A stretch of 64,000 bases of DNA, taken from NCBI RefSeq assembly GCF_015694735.1, contig NZ_JADQDP010000004.1, positions 62,001-126,000 on the forward strand. The letters run 5' to 3'. This document shows, piece after piece, positions 35,295 through 42,540 of this stretch; position 1 is the stretch's first letter; every line of letters starts with the position of its first letter. Source of the stretch: Hymenobacter properus. GTDB lineage: Bacteria; Bacteroidota; Bacteroidia; Cytophagales; Hymenobacteraceae. Made by a program: the position numbers and the translations under genes. The notes below the pieces were generated by a model. That model was not told where the DNA came from. It worked only from the letters and a program-made list of their open reading frames with translations, and made no database searches.

Positions 35295-35453
35295 AATGTA
35301 AGACCAACTATGTAATTCTTTACGCCGTCAAACCGAGCCGGCCCGCCACCCGGCTACAGCCGCTCTACCAGCCACGAATAGCCAAGGTAGGCAAAAAATC
35401 AGCGGGCCCAAACCAGTCTTAAAACCTTAATATTTTGCTTACCCAGGCGTTGC

Positions 35454-36716
35454 TTAGCGCAAGGCCCGAAGCTGCTGCAGGGCCTCGGCCGTTTCCTTTT
35501 GCTTGCTGGCTTCTTTCTCCTCTGCCGAAGCCGGTGCTTTGGGCGCTGAGCCGTAGAAAGCCAAAATGTTTTGGCGGGCGGCCGGGCTCAGGCCCTCAAA
35601 CTTGTGCTTGGCCAGACGGCGCAGCCAGTCGCCGTAGGTTTCGTCGGCCAGGCCGTATTCGCCGGCGCGGGTGGGCTTGCCGGTGTCGAAGTCGGAATTG
35701 ACCAACGTCAGAGGTGCGGCGGCGGTGTCGGCGGGCTGGCGGCCGATGTTCGCACAGTAGCTGGCCATCACCTTCTGAAAGCTGGCCCGAAATATCTTCT
35801 CGGCCTCAGGCGTGGGCAGCCGGAAAGCAAAGGGTTTGAGCGGCCCGATTTTGGGCAACACCCGGATGAAATACGACAAAATGCGCGCCCCGAAGCCGGG
35901 CCGCTGGTAGTCGTTGCCGTACTCCTTGCGAAACGCCGCCGGGCTGTTGCGCCGCATATAGTCGCGCCGCCGGGCGCCGGGGCTTAGCTTCAGAATGTCT
36001 TTGCGCTTGTAGTGCCAGGCCGCCCGGGCCGCCTGCGGAATGAGCTGGCTCACGGCAAAGCGGTAGCTGGCAATGCTCAGGTCCACGTTCAGAATCACCT
36101 GGCCCAGTTCCAGGCCATAGGTTTTCAGGAAGGCCCGCTCCAGCACGGCTTTGCTCACCTGAAAGCCAATCTTCTGGTGGTAGTCCTGGCTGTGGTACTT
36201 GCCGCTGGCCAGCTGCACCACATCAAACGAAAACTCCATTTGCCCGTGCTGGTACTTGCCCTGCTCGTAGGTCACCACATCGCCGTACTTGGCTTTCAGG
36301 TCGGGGTACACCAGTGGCACGGCGCGGTTGGTGCCTTCGGCATGGCCGTTGAGGTCGGCCGAGTAGTGGGCCAGGGCGCCCAGGGCAAAGGCGTAATCGT
36401 TGCGGTCCTCGGCCTCCATGAGCAGGTTGCGAATGAAGTCGCCCGAGCGCACGTAGTGCGTCAGGTTAGTAAACAGCACCGAGCCGAACGGATAGTAGCC
36501 CATGTCCTGGATGATGGCCCCACCGTAGGCATAAGCCTTGGCGTCCACCAGTTGCTCGGGCGTGGTGCCGGGGTAGCGCTTCATGATAGCCGGGACCAGG
36601 CAACGCTCCCAGGTTGAGTCAATGTTGGCCTCGTGCGTGAGCACGGCGTAGCCCGCCGCCGGACGGGCCGAAAAAGCCAGCAGTACTGCCAGCAACAGAA
36701 AAGAAATGCGCGACAT
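35454..36716 (-). CDS. Zinc-dependent phospholipase C-like exported protein
   Basis: A 420-residue protein with a signal peptide (about residues 1-22, ending AAGYA). The mature N-terminus AVLTHEANID and the later GALAHYSADLNGHAEGTN carry the His/Asp pattern expected of the zinc centres in the phospholipase C/P1-nuclease fold. YEQGKYQHGQMEFSFD adds further conserved positions. The C-terminus is Lys/Glu/Ala-rich and probably disordered. Catalysis on phospholipids is inferred from the family; the exact substrate is not known. The ATG at 36716 directly precedes the signal peptide. The gene is separated by 149 bp from the endonuclease gene on the same strand. Confidence 0.85.
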   Translation of the reverse strand: MSRISFLLLAVLLAFSARPAAGYAVLTHEANIDSTWERCLVPAIMKRYPGTTPEQLVDAKAYAYGGAIIQDMGYYPFGSVLFTNLTHYVRSGDFIRNLLMEAEDRNDYAFALGALAHYSADLNGHAEGTNRAVPLVYPDLKAKYGDVVTYEQGKYQHGQMEFSFDVVQLASGKYHSQDYHQKIGFQVSKAVLERAFLKTYGLELGQVILNVDLSIASYRFAVSQLIPQAARAAWHYKRKDILKLSPGARRRDYMRRNSPAAFRKEYGNDYQRPGFGARILSYFIRVLPKIGPLKPFAFRLPTPEAEKIFRASFQKVMASYCANIGRQPADTAAAPLTLVNSDFDTGKPTRAGEYGLADETYGDWLRRLAKHKFEGLSPAARQNILAFYGSAPKAPASAEEKEASKQKETAEALQQLRALR

Positions 36717-36865
36717 GCAGAAATGAGTAAGCCCGAAGCTGGGAGCAGCCTCGGGGTCTTGCAACGGCAAAGGCCGCGCTTCTGTTTTCCGGCGTCCCCG
36801 CACACATTGCTTCTATCTGCTGTTCAGGCCCTTGCCTTACATCTCGCCACCCTGGCTCCACCAGC

Positions 36866-37717
36866 CTAATTGAGCGGACCAGTATCGACCCGCGCCTCCA
36901 CCACCTGCTGCACTGCCGCGGGCACGGCAGAAAGCAGGTCGTAGCCGGTAGCGGCTTCAATGGCATCCACGCTGGTGCGGTACGGGCCCCAGCCTGTGCC
37001 CAGCGCATTATCATTCGGCGTGTCGATAGCAATGACGCGCGTAGTGGCCGCCACGCGGCGGGCATCTTCCTCCCCTGCCGGCAGCACCACCACCACTTTC
37101 CAGCAACGGGCCGGCACCGTCACCCGGCCCTGGTCCAGGGTGCTCATGAAGCCGTTGGTGCCCGTGCCGCCGCGCCCGTAGCTCCCGCAAATGATGTACA
37201 GCTCGTTGCCTTGCCCCACCAACGTCCGGCAGTAGTCCTCCAGGTTGGCCCAGGTCTGCTGGTTGAGGCGCGGGGCCTGGGGCATCATGTTGCTCATCAG
37301 GAAAGTGGCCGAGTTATCGGCCACGGTACGGGTGCGGTCGGCGCTGGGGCAGTTGTGCCCCCGGTCGAAGCCCGAGCCGCTGTAGCTGCCGGCGCCCACG
37401 TGGTACCAGGCGGCTGGCAGCTCGGGGTCGGGCCGGAAGTCGTCCTGCCGCGGCGCCGTGCCCAGCCAATCCGCATCCAAGTGCCAACTCACCCAATTCG
37501 GGATGCCGCGGTCGCGGTGATACGACAGCGCGTATTGCGGTTTTAGCAGCAGGTAGTTGGCAGGTTCAGCAGCATCGGCAGTGGCGCCGCTGGGGTTGCC
37601 CAAAGTCAGGTGCTCGGGCAACGCCGGCATTGCGGGCGTGGCCTCCTGCTTTTGGCACGCAGCCAGCAACAGTCCTCCCGCGCAGGCACCCACACGAAGG
37701 CGGGTAAAAAGATTCAT
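36866..37717 (-). CDS. DNA/RNA non-specific endonuclease, lipoprotein
   Basis: A 283-residue beta-beta-alpha-metal nuclease (NUC1 family). The N-terminus is a lipoprotein signal with LLLAAC and Cys21. The active site SGFDRGHNCPSADRT has the general base His121 within the DRGH motif (118-121), and the metal-binding Asn lies further on in the family's NMMPQAPRLNQQTWANLE block. The enzyme is thus complete and should cut both DNA and RNA outside the inner membrane, plausibly for nutrient scavenging. GACCTTTG (37735 to 37728, minus strand) is near the consensus -7 box. An alternative start at 37723 would add two residues. Confidence 0.92.
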   Translation of the reverse strand: MNLFTRLRVGACAGGLLLAACQKQEATPAMPALPEHLTLGNPSGATADAAEPANYLLLKPQYALSYHRDRGIPNWVSWHLDADWLGTAPRQDDFRPDPELPAAWYHVGAGSYSGSGFDRGHNCPSADRTRTVADNSATFLMSNMMPQAPRLNQQTWANLEDYCRTLVGQGNELYIICGSYGRGGTGTNGFMSTLDQGRVTVPARCWKVVVVLPAGEEDARRVAATTRVIAIDTPNDNALGTGWGPYRTSVDAIEAATGYDLLSAVPAAVQQVVEARVDTGPLN

Positions 37718-37941
37718 AAACATGGGGCAAAGGTCCGGCAAGCAGGTAGAACGAAGGTTCACGAGGCGTTGGCCGATGATACGGGCAAAGCCCCGGGAGT
37801 GGTGCGCACGGCGTACGCGCAAGCTACCCTTGCCGGCAAGCGTGCAGCAATGGCTGCCAGAATCAAGCCCCAATGCCAGCATCACCCCTATTTCCAGGTT
37901 TTGCCATCCAAGGCGGTTGCTTGGTAATGCGTGAGAAAGCA

Positions 37942-37974
37942 AAAACCCCATTTCCAATTTGGAAACGGGGTTTT
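37942..37974. terminator. Terminator after the tRNA-Ser(UGA) gene
   Basis: AAAACCCCATTTCC and GGAAACGGGGTTTT form a stem of about 13 bp with a short loop. It is five bases downstream of the tRNA 3' end on the minus strand. Confidence 0.8.
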
Positions 37975-37979
37975 GCTTG

Positions 37980-38064
37980 CAGAGAAGGAGGGATTCGAAC
38001 CCCCGGAGGTTTAACCCTCAACGGTTTTCAAGACCGCCGCAATCGACCACTCTGCCACTTCTCT
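37980..38064 (-). tRNA. tRNA-Ser (anticodon TGA)
   Basis: On the minus strand the acceptor stem AGAAGAG-type 7-bp arm (AGAGAAG with CTTCTCT) closes a class II tRNA of about 85 nt. The D arm GGCAGAGTGGTCGA, anticodon loop CTTGAAA (anticodon TGA), a long variable arm, and T arm GGTTCGAATCC are all present. The discriminator is G, as usual for serine tRNAs, and CCA is not encoded. It would read UCA and, by wobble, other UCN codons. Confidence 0.93.
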
Positions 38065-38102
38065 GGGTCAATTGTGTTGTCGCGCTGAATATGTAGTCAA
38101 CA

Positions 38103-38135
38103 AAAAAGGCTTTTCCAGCGCAGAAAAGCCTTTTT
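38103..38135. terminator. Perfect hairpin between the two tRNA-Ser genes
   Basis: A 13-bp perfect stem (AAAAAGGCTTTTC at 38103-38115 with 38123-38135) and a 7-base loop. It lies directly after the upstream tRNA on the minus strand and should separate or terminate its transcript. Confidence 0.8.
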
Positions 38136-38136
38136 G

Positions 38137-38223
38137 TAGAGAAGGGGGGATTCGAACCCCCGATACCGTTGCCGGTATAACGGTTTTCGAAACCGTCGCA
38201 TTCGACCACTCTGCCACCTCTCT
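38137..38223 (-). tRNA. tRNA-Ser (anticodon CGA)
   Basis: A class II tRNA of about 87 nt on the minus strand. The 5' acceptor strand AGAGAGG pairs with CTTCTCT (one G-U pair). The D arm GGCAGAGTGGTCGA, anticodon loop TTCGAAA (anticodon CGA), a long variable arm and the T arm GGTTCGAATCC follow. It should read UCG. It is followed by a strong hairpin and, 72 bp on, by the TGA tRNA. Confidence 0.92.
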
Positions 38224-38336
38224 ATACAGGCCCCCGAGTGATTGGGGAGTGCAAAAGTAAAAAGGAAAGCGGAATGGAAAAACCCGCTTTTCAAAAAAAC
38301 TCCAAACTTTTTGCTACGTCCCTGAATCTCAAGGCC

Positions 38337-39341
38337 TCATTTTTGGCTCGAACCCTCCCGCTGCGCCGCCAGTTGCTCGCGCATCATCTGGCGCCGGCGG
38401 CCGGTGATGGCGTCCATGCTCACGTTCACTTCAAAGCCGATAATCAGCGTCATACACACGAACTCGAGCCACACCATGAAGCCCACCAACGCCCCAATGG
38501 AGCCGTAGAACGTGTTGTAGGAGTTGAAGATGCGCACGTAGAGCGTGAAGAGAAACGACACCAGAAAGATGAGCAGCGTGGCCACCACCGCCCCGGCCGA
38601 AAGCAGCGGCCACTTGTCGTGCACGGGCGGCACGAAATAGTAAATCACACAGGTCGTGCTCAGGAACAGCCCTACCAGTGAGCCGTAGCGGATGAGTGTA
38701 AGCACCAAATCGGTGAACCGCTCCGGCACGATTTCATAGAACACCAGCGCATCCATCATGTAAGTACCGAAGAAGATGCCCGCAATCGAGAGGAGCAATA
38801 TGAGTGCCAGCACAAAAGTCAAACAAGTAGCTATTAAGCGCTTGCGCAAGTAGCTACGGTGTTTAAACCACGGATATTTCTTCTCAAATGCATCGAGCAG
38901 GGCCATGATGCCGTTGGAGCTAAGCACCAGAGCCGTCACAAAACCGAACGAGAGCAAGCCGCCGTGCGGAATGTTCACGATGTCCTCAATGGTGGTGGCT
39001 GTGGCGGCGTACAGCTCCGGCGGCATGAAATCGGCCAGGTACTGCAGGATGTCGACGTTTAGATTCGGGATGTTGAGGTAGTCGCTGATGAACGGGATGA
39101 GTGTGAACAGGAAAATGATGGTCGGAAACAGGGCCACCGTGAGGTTAAAAGCCATGTAGGCGGCGCGCTTTTCCAGCGAGTCGAGGCGCAGCTCGTGCAG
39201 CATGCGGTCGAGCACGTCGTAGAGCGAGGCGTGGCCGCCGGGCAGCCGCAACCGCCGCAAGCCCACAATTATCCGCCGGTAGGTGCGCTGCTTGCGCACA
39301 TCGGGGAAGCGGGCACGGCTGATGGCGGCGGGGGCTTTCAA
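38337..39341 (-). CDS. YihY/BrkB family inner-membrane protein
   Basis: A 334-residue polytopic protein. The soluble N-terminus (about 1-55) precedes the family core beginning LEKRAAYMAFNLTVALFPTIIFLF and containing about six membrane helices, with the conserved SNGIMALLDAFEKKYP and VRIFNSYNTFYGSIGALVGFMVWLEF segments. Members were once named RNase BN by mistake; the true function is not settled, and a transport or envelope role is usually assumed. The start codon is TTG (39341), four bases from an inverted repeat, which is unusual; Met47 is an alternative start. It follows the thioesterase gene in the same direction. Confidence 0.87.
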   Translation of the reverse strand: MKAPAAISRARFPDVRKQRTYRRIIVGLRRLRLPGGHASLYDVLDRMLHELRLDSLEKRAAYMAFNLTVALFPTIIFLFTLIPFISDYLNIPNLNVDILQYLADFMPPELYAATATTIEDIVNIPHGGLLSFGFVTALVLSSNGIMALLDAFEKKYPWFKHRSYLRKRLIATCLTFVLALILLLSIAGIFFGTYMMDALVFYEIVPERFTDLVLTLIRYGSLVGLFLSTTCVIYYFVPPVHDKWPLLSAGAVVATLLIFLVSFLFTLYVRIFNSYNTFYGSIGALVGFMVWLEFVCMTLIIGFEVNVSMDAITGRRRQMMREQLAAQREGSSQK

Positions 39342-39344
39342 TCG

Positions 39345-39427
39345 ACAGTTAACAATTATTAGTGAGCAGTTAACAACATCAGCTACCAGAAGCGTTTGGC
39401 TAACTGTTCACTGATAACTGTTATCTG
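39345..39427. repeat. Imperfect inverted repeat between thioesterase and YihY genes
   Basis: Left arm 39345-39374 (contains CAGTTAACAATTATTAGTGA) and right arm 39399-39427 match in about 24 of 29 positions when folded. It fills the space between the thioesterase stop (39433) and the TTG start of the YihY gene. It is AT-rich relative to its surroundings and shares GAGCAGTTA with the element at 7191-7283. Confidence 0.7.
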
Positions 39428-39432
39428 ATTTC

Positions 39433-39924
39433 CTACTTCCGAAATGCTGCCGGAGCGGGCGCATCGGGCAAGATGGCGCCAGGTTTGGGCAGCACGGGGC
39501 TTTCGAGGTCGTCTTCGCTAAAATACGGCGCCAGCTGCTGCTGGATACTCTCGGGAATGGGCACGGGCCGGCCGGTGGTCGTTTTCACAAACACCATGAG
39601 CGTATGGCCTTCGGTTAGCAACTCCTGGGCTTCGTTGTATATCTCGTACTCGAACAGTACCCGCGTGCCCTCGGGCGGCTGACGCAGCAGCAGACGCACG
39701 GTGAGCAAATCATCGTAGCGCGCCGGGCGGCGGAAACGGGTGCGCAGCTCCCCTACCGGCATGCCCACGCCATCGGCCTCCAGTTCCTTATAGCTGATGC
39801 CGAGCTTGCGAAACGCCTCGGTGCGCGCCACTTCAAAATAGGCCGCGTAGTTGCCGTGATAGACGTAGCCCATCTGGTCGGTTTCGGCGTAGCGCACGCG
39901 GATTTGGATGTCGGAAGTATACAA
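39433..39924 (-). CDS. YbgC-like acyl-CoA thioesterase
   Basis: A 163-residue hot-dog-fold thioesterase that should hydrolyse acyl-CoA or acyl-ACP thioesters. The first 110 residues carry the 4HBT signature IRVRYAETDQMGYVYHGNYAAYFE with the catalytic Asp16, then FRRPARYDDLLTV and FEYEIYNEAQELLTEGHTLMVFV. A Pro-rich C-terminal tail of about 25 residues extends beyond the domain. The start codon is TTG, and its first two bases coincide with the end of the 33-bp inverted repeat at 39923-39955. The family usually begins with ATG at this position, so the element may have changed the codon. It lies in the mltG-thioesterase-yihY direction. Confidence 0.9.
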   Translation of the reverse strand: MYTSDIQIRVRYAETDQMGYVYHGNYAAYFEVARTEAFRKLGISYKELEADGVGMPVGELRTRFRRPARYDDLLTVRLLLRQPPEGTRVLFEYEIYNEAQELLTEGHTLMVFVKTTTGRPVPIPESIQQQLAPYFSEDDLESPVLPKPGAILPDAPAPAAFRK

Positions 39925-40368
39925 GGGTTGAATTTTGAGGGTTGAATGTTGAGTTATTCAACATTATTCCATGTTAGCCTGGGCCGTTTTAACAATAGCG
40001 GTTAGGATATTGATGAGTTGGCTGACTTCGTTCAGAGCAGCGCTCATATCAACTTGGGTCATTCTTCCTTGCGAAAGCAACATCAACCAATATTTCGTTT
40101 CACGAGCTTCTTTTGACGCAATTGACATCTTGGCAGCAAAGTCTCGCTTCGATATAGCCGCTGTAGCTTCTGCGACGTTTGCACCAATGCTGGTTCCGCT
40201 TCTCAGCAATTGCTTCGACAATACATATTCTCTTTCCGCACTTAATAGCTTGTACAGTTCGACAATCTGTAAGGCAAAAGCGAAGCTTCGCTCAGCAATT
40301 GGGTTTTCAACTTTCATTTTGATGGCGAAACGATTAATTCAACATTCAACCCTCAAAATTCAACCCTT
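39923..40368. mobile_element. Inverted-repeat cassette enclosing a four-helix-bundle gene
   Basis: 33-base arms at 39923-39955 and 40336-40368 are reverse complements with one mismatch (outer end AAGGGTTGAATTTTGAGGGT). They enclose one complete gene (39964-40317), and little else. The outer base on the right is the first base of the mltG stop codon. On the left the arm runs to the TTG start of the thioesterase gene. The content is more AT-rich than the flanking genes. No transposase is present, so movement would need help in trans. 'Mobile' is an inference. Confidence 0.65.
39964..40317 (-). CDS. Four-helix-bundle protein (23S rRNA IVS-encoded / Avd-like family)
   Basis: A 117-residue all-helical protein. 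The family pattern is distinct: NPIAERSFAFALQIVELYK, then SKQLLRSGTSIGANVAEATAA, then FAAKMSIASKEARETKYWL and a last helix ending in AIVKTAQANME. Members occur inside intervening sequences of 23S rRNA genes in some bacteria, and the fold is shared with the Avd accessory protein of diversity-generating retroelements; the free-standing genes have no established function. No reverse transcriptase or rRNA gene is in this window. The gene is the only content of an inverted-repeat cassette and is read in the direction of the surrounding operon. Confidence 0.9.
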   Translation of the reverse strand: MKVENPIAERSFAFALQIVELYKLLSAEREYVLSKQLLRSGTSIGANVAEATAAISKRDFAAKMSIASKEARETKYWLMLLSQGRMTQVDMSAALNEVSQLINILTAIVKTAQANME

Positions 40369-41456
40369 CATCGAATTCCCGCCCGGTTCAGCGCCGCCTG
40401 GTAGCGGCGGGCGTTGGCAATGTGCTCGGCCTCGTTAGTGGCAAAGGCGTGGTAGCCGCTGAAATCTTCTTTGGCGCAGAAATAGAGGTATTTGTTGCTT
40501 TCCGGCTTCAGCACGGCATCAATGCTGGCGATGCTGGGCAGGTTGATGGGGCCGGGCGGCAGGCCGGCGTACTTATAGGTATTGTATGGCGAGTCTTTTT
40601 GCAGGTGCACGTTGAGCACGCGCTTGATGGTGAAGTCATGGTTGGCGTACACTACGGTTGGGTCGGCCTGCAGCTTCATGCCGCGCTTGAGGCGGTTGAG
40701 GTACACGCCGGCAATGCGCGGCCGCTCGTCGGCGTGCTGCTGCTGCTCGGCTTCCACGATGCTGGCCAGGGTGCTCACCTGGGCGCGGGTGAGGTGCAGC
40801 TTCTCGCGCTCGGCGTCGCGCTGGGGCGTCCAGAACTGCTCGTAGGACGTTTTCAGGCGCTGCATCAGGCGCTTGGCCGAGGTGTTCCAGTACACGTCGT
40901 AGGTGTTCGGGATGAACATGGTGAGCACCGTGGTGGTGTCGAAACCCAGGCTCTTGGTGTAAGCCGGGTCGCGCAGCAACGAATCGAGCCGGGCGGCGGG
41001 CAAGTCGACCTGGCTGGCCAGCTTGGTCACCAGTTCGTTGCGCAGGCGCACGGTGTTGAAGGTGAGCTTCACCGGCGACTGGGCGCCGCTCTTGAGCACG
41101 TTGATGAGCTGGCGGTTGGTGAAGCCATCCTTGAGCTCATAGTTGCCGGGCTTCACGGCGCCGGGCTTGTCGTACTTCATCAGCCGGGCCACGAAGTGCA
41201 GCGAGAGCTTGTCGACCACCGCCCCGGACCGGTCAATGGCGTTGAGGGCATCTTTCCAAGTGGCGCCGCGCGGAATCACCACGTAGGTGGGCTTGCCCTT
41301 GGTTTCTATGTTGGCGGTGAAAAACACCTGGTAGAAATAATACGAAAAGCACACCAGCGTGAGCGTGAACACAATGCTGACGATGCCCCAACGCTTGCGG
41401 CGCTTGAGGGCCGCGTCGCGGCGTTCGATGACAGACTTTTGGGCAGGTTTGGCCAT
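40368..41456 (-). CDS. mltG: Endolytic murein transglycosylase
   Basis: A 362-residue inner-membrane lytic transglycosylase that cuts nascent peptidoglycan strands. A basic cytoplasmic start is followed by one membrane helix (about 24-46). The YceG/MltG domain occupies the rest: a LysM-like part with VVIPRGATWKDALNAI, then MFIPNTYDVYW, LASIVEAEQQ with the likely catalytic Glu235, RIAGVYLNRLKRGMKLQADPTVVYA and YNTYKYAGLPPGPINLPS. All family landmarks are there. The stop codon abuts the four-helix-bundle cassette. It is divergent from the YrdC/Sua5-family gene (207 bp). Confidence 0.94.
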   Translation of the reverse strand: MAKPAQKSVIERRDAALKRRKRWGIVSIVFTLTLVCFSYYFYQVFFTANIETKGKPTYVVIPRGATWKDALNAIDRSGAVVDKLSLHFVARLMKYDKPGAVKPGNYELKDGFTNRQLINVLKSGAQSPVKLTFNTVRLRNELVTKLASQVDLPAARLDSLLRDPAYTKSLGFDTTTVLTMFIPNTYDVYWNTSAKRLMQRLKTSYEQFWTPQRDAEREKLHLTRAQVSTLASIVEAEQQQHADERPRIAGVYLNRLKRGMKLQADPTVVYANHDFTIKRVLNVHLQKDSPYNTYKYAGLPPGPINLPSIASIDAVLKPESNKYLYFCAKEDFSGYHAFATNEAEHIANARRYQAALNRAGIR

Positions 41457-41488
41457 GGGATGAGAAGCGGATTGCAGAAGCGCGGCGC

Positions 41489-41496
41489 CAAAAGTA
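41489..41496 (-). promoter_or_regulatory. -7 box (TACTTTTG) of mltG
   Basis: A perfect TAnnTTTG on the minus strand, 33 bases before the mltG ATG (41456). It probably also drives the genes downstream (four-helix-bundle protein, thioesterase, YihY). Confidence 0.55.
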
Positions 41497-41663
41497 CGAA
41501 ACCCGGGAACCCGGCCCGCAACGGCGGGGGTTCATGGCGCATTTCGGCCGGGCGTAGTACCTTGCCCGCGCCTTCGGGCCCGGCCTGCAACCTCGGGCCA
41601 CCGCCGCCCGTCGGTTGCCGGCCCCCACTGCTTCTTCGAACCATCTAATCTTTTTATTCCCTT

Positions 41664-42296
41664 ATGCCCGCCACCCTCCTCCGCATTCACCCCGAAAATC
41701 CGCCGCAAGCCCGTATCCAGCAAGCCGTTGAGGTGTTGCGCAAGGGCGGAGTTATTATCTACCCCACCGATACCGTGTACGGCATCGGTTGCGACGTGAC
41801 CAATGCCAAGGCCGTGGAACGCGTGTGCCGTATCAAAGGCATCAAGCCCGAAAAAGCCAACCTGAGCTTTATCTGCTACGACCTGTCGCACATCAGCGAC
41901 TACGCCCACGGCATCTCCACTTCGACTTATAAGGTTATCAAAAAAGCCCTGCCCGGCCCGTTCACCTTCCTTTTCGAAGCCAGCGCCGAGGCCCCCCGCT
42001 TTGGCGGCGTGAAGCGCAAGCAAGTCGGCATTCGCGTGCCCGACAACCAGATTATCCGCCAGTTGGTGAAAGAATTGGGCAACCCCATCGTGAGCACCTC
42101 GGTGCGCGAGAGCGAGGAAACCCTGGAAGAATACGTGACCGACCCGGACCTGATTTACGAAAAATACCGCCTGCTCGTGGACCTCGTCATCGACGGCGGT
42201 TTCGGCGGCAACACCCCCAGCACCATCGTCGACTGCACCAACGACGACTTCGACATCGTGCGCGACGGCGCTGGTGATATTGAGCAATATCTGTAG
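41664..42296 (+). CDS. YrdC/Sua5 family protein (L-threonylcarbamoyladenylate synthase-like, YciO branch)
   Basis: A 210-residue single-domain protein. Members form threonylcarbamoyl-AMP from threonine, bicarbonate and ATP for the t6A37 modification of tRNA. Visible motifs are GGVIIYPTDTVYGIGCDV, the basic RVCRIKGIKPEKANLSFIC stretch, LPGPFTFLFEAS, VGIRVPDN and NTPSTIVDCT. The spacing of the lysine motif resembles YciO, whose activity is weaker or different from TsaC, so a tRNA-modification role is likely but not certain. A class C palindrome follows. Confidence 0.88.
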   Translation: MPATLLRIHPENPPQARIQQAVEVLRKGGVIIYPTDTVYGIGCDVTNAKAVERVCRIKGIKPEKANLSFICYDLSHISDYAHGISTSTYKVIKKALPGPFTFLFEASAEAPRFGGVKRKQVGIRVPDNQIIRQLVKELGNPIVSTSVRESEETLEEYVTDPDLIYEKYRLLVDLVIDGGFGGNTPSTIVDCTNDDFDIVRDGAGDIEQYL

Positions 42297-42310
42297 GCGG
42301 CCAATTCGTC

Positions 42311-42532
42311 TGTCATTGCGAGGCCGCAGGCCGTGGCAAACGAAGTTCAGCGGAGCTAATCCGTCCTGTTCTCAGCAACCAACCCTATAATGTGACAAAG
42401 CCCCGGCTCCTTCCAGAGTCGGGGCTTTCTGTTATAGGAAAAGCTTTATCACGTCTCATAGCTGGTCGCGGCTGGGAGGACGGATTAGCTCCGCTGAACT
42501 TCGTTTGCCACGGCCTGCGCCTCGCAATGACA
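42311..42532. repeat. Class C palindromic element with internal terminator, second copy
   Basis: Outer ends GTCATTGCGAG / CTCGCAATGAC enclose a longer arm than the 948-1130 copy (an extra block with CGTGGCAAACGAAGTTCAGC). Both arms then carry TAATCCGTCCT. The core repeats the layout of the first copy: TGTGACAAAG, a hairpin AAAGCCCCGGCTC / GAGTCGGGGCTTT (42397-42428), then GCTTTATCAC. It lies between convergent genes and could terminate both. Confidence 0.85.
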
Positions 42533-42540
42533 GGCGCCAC

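Noticed and set aside
37980..38223. tRNA-associated integration site
   Set aside because: Two tRNA-Ser genes could serve as attachment sites, but there is no integrase, no partial tRNA duplicate and no foreign block next to them.
39964..40317. Diversity-generating retroelement (Avd-like gene)
   Set aside because: The protein has the Avd/IVS fold pattern, but no reverse transcriptase, template/variable repeat pair or target gene is present nearby.
39923..40368. A true 23S rRNA intervening sequence
   Set aside because: The flanking sequence encodes MltG and a thioesterase; no rRNA sequence is in this window.
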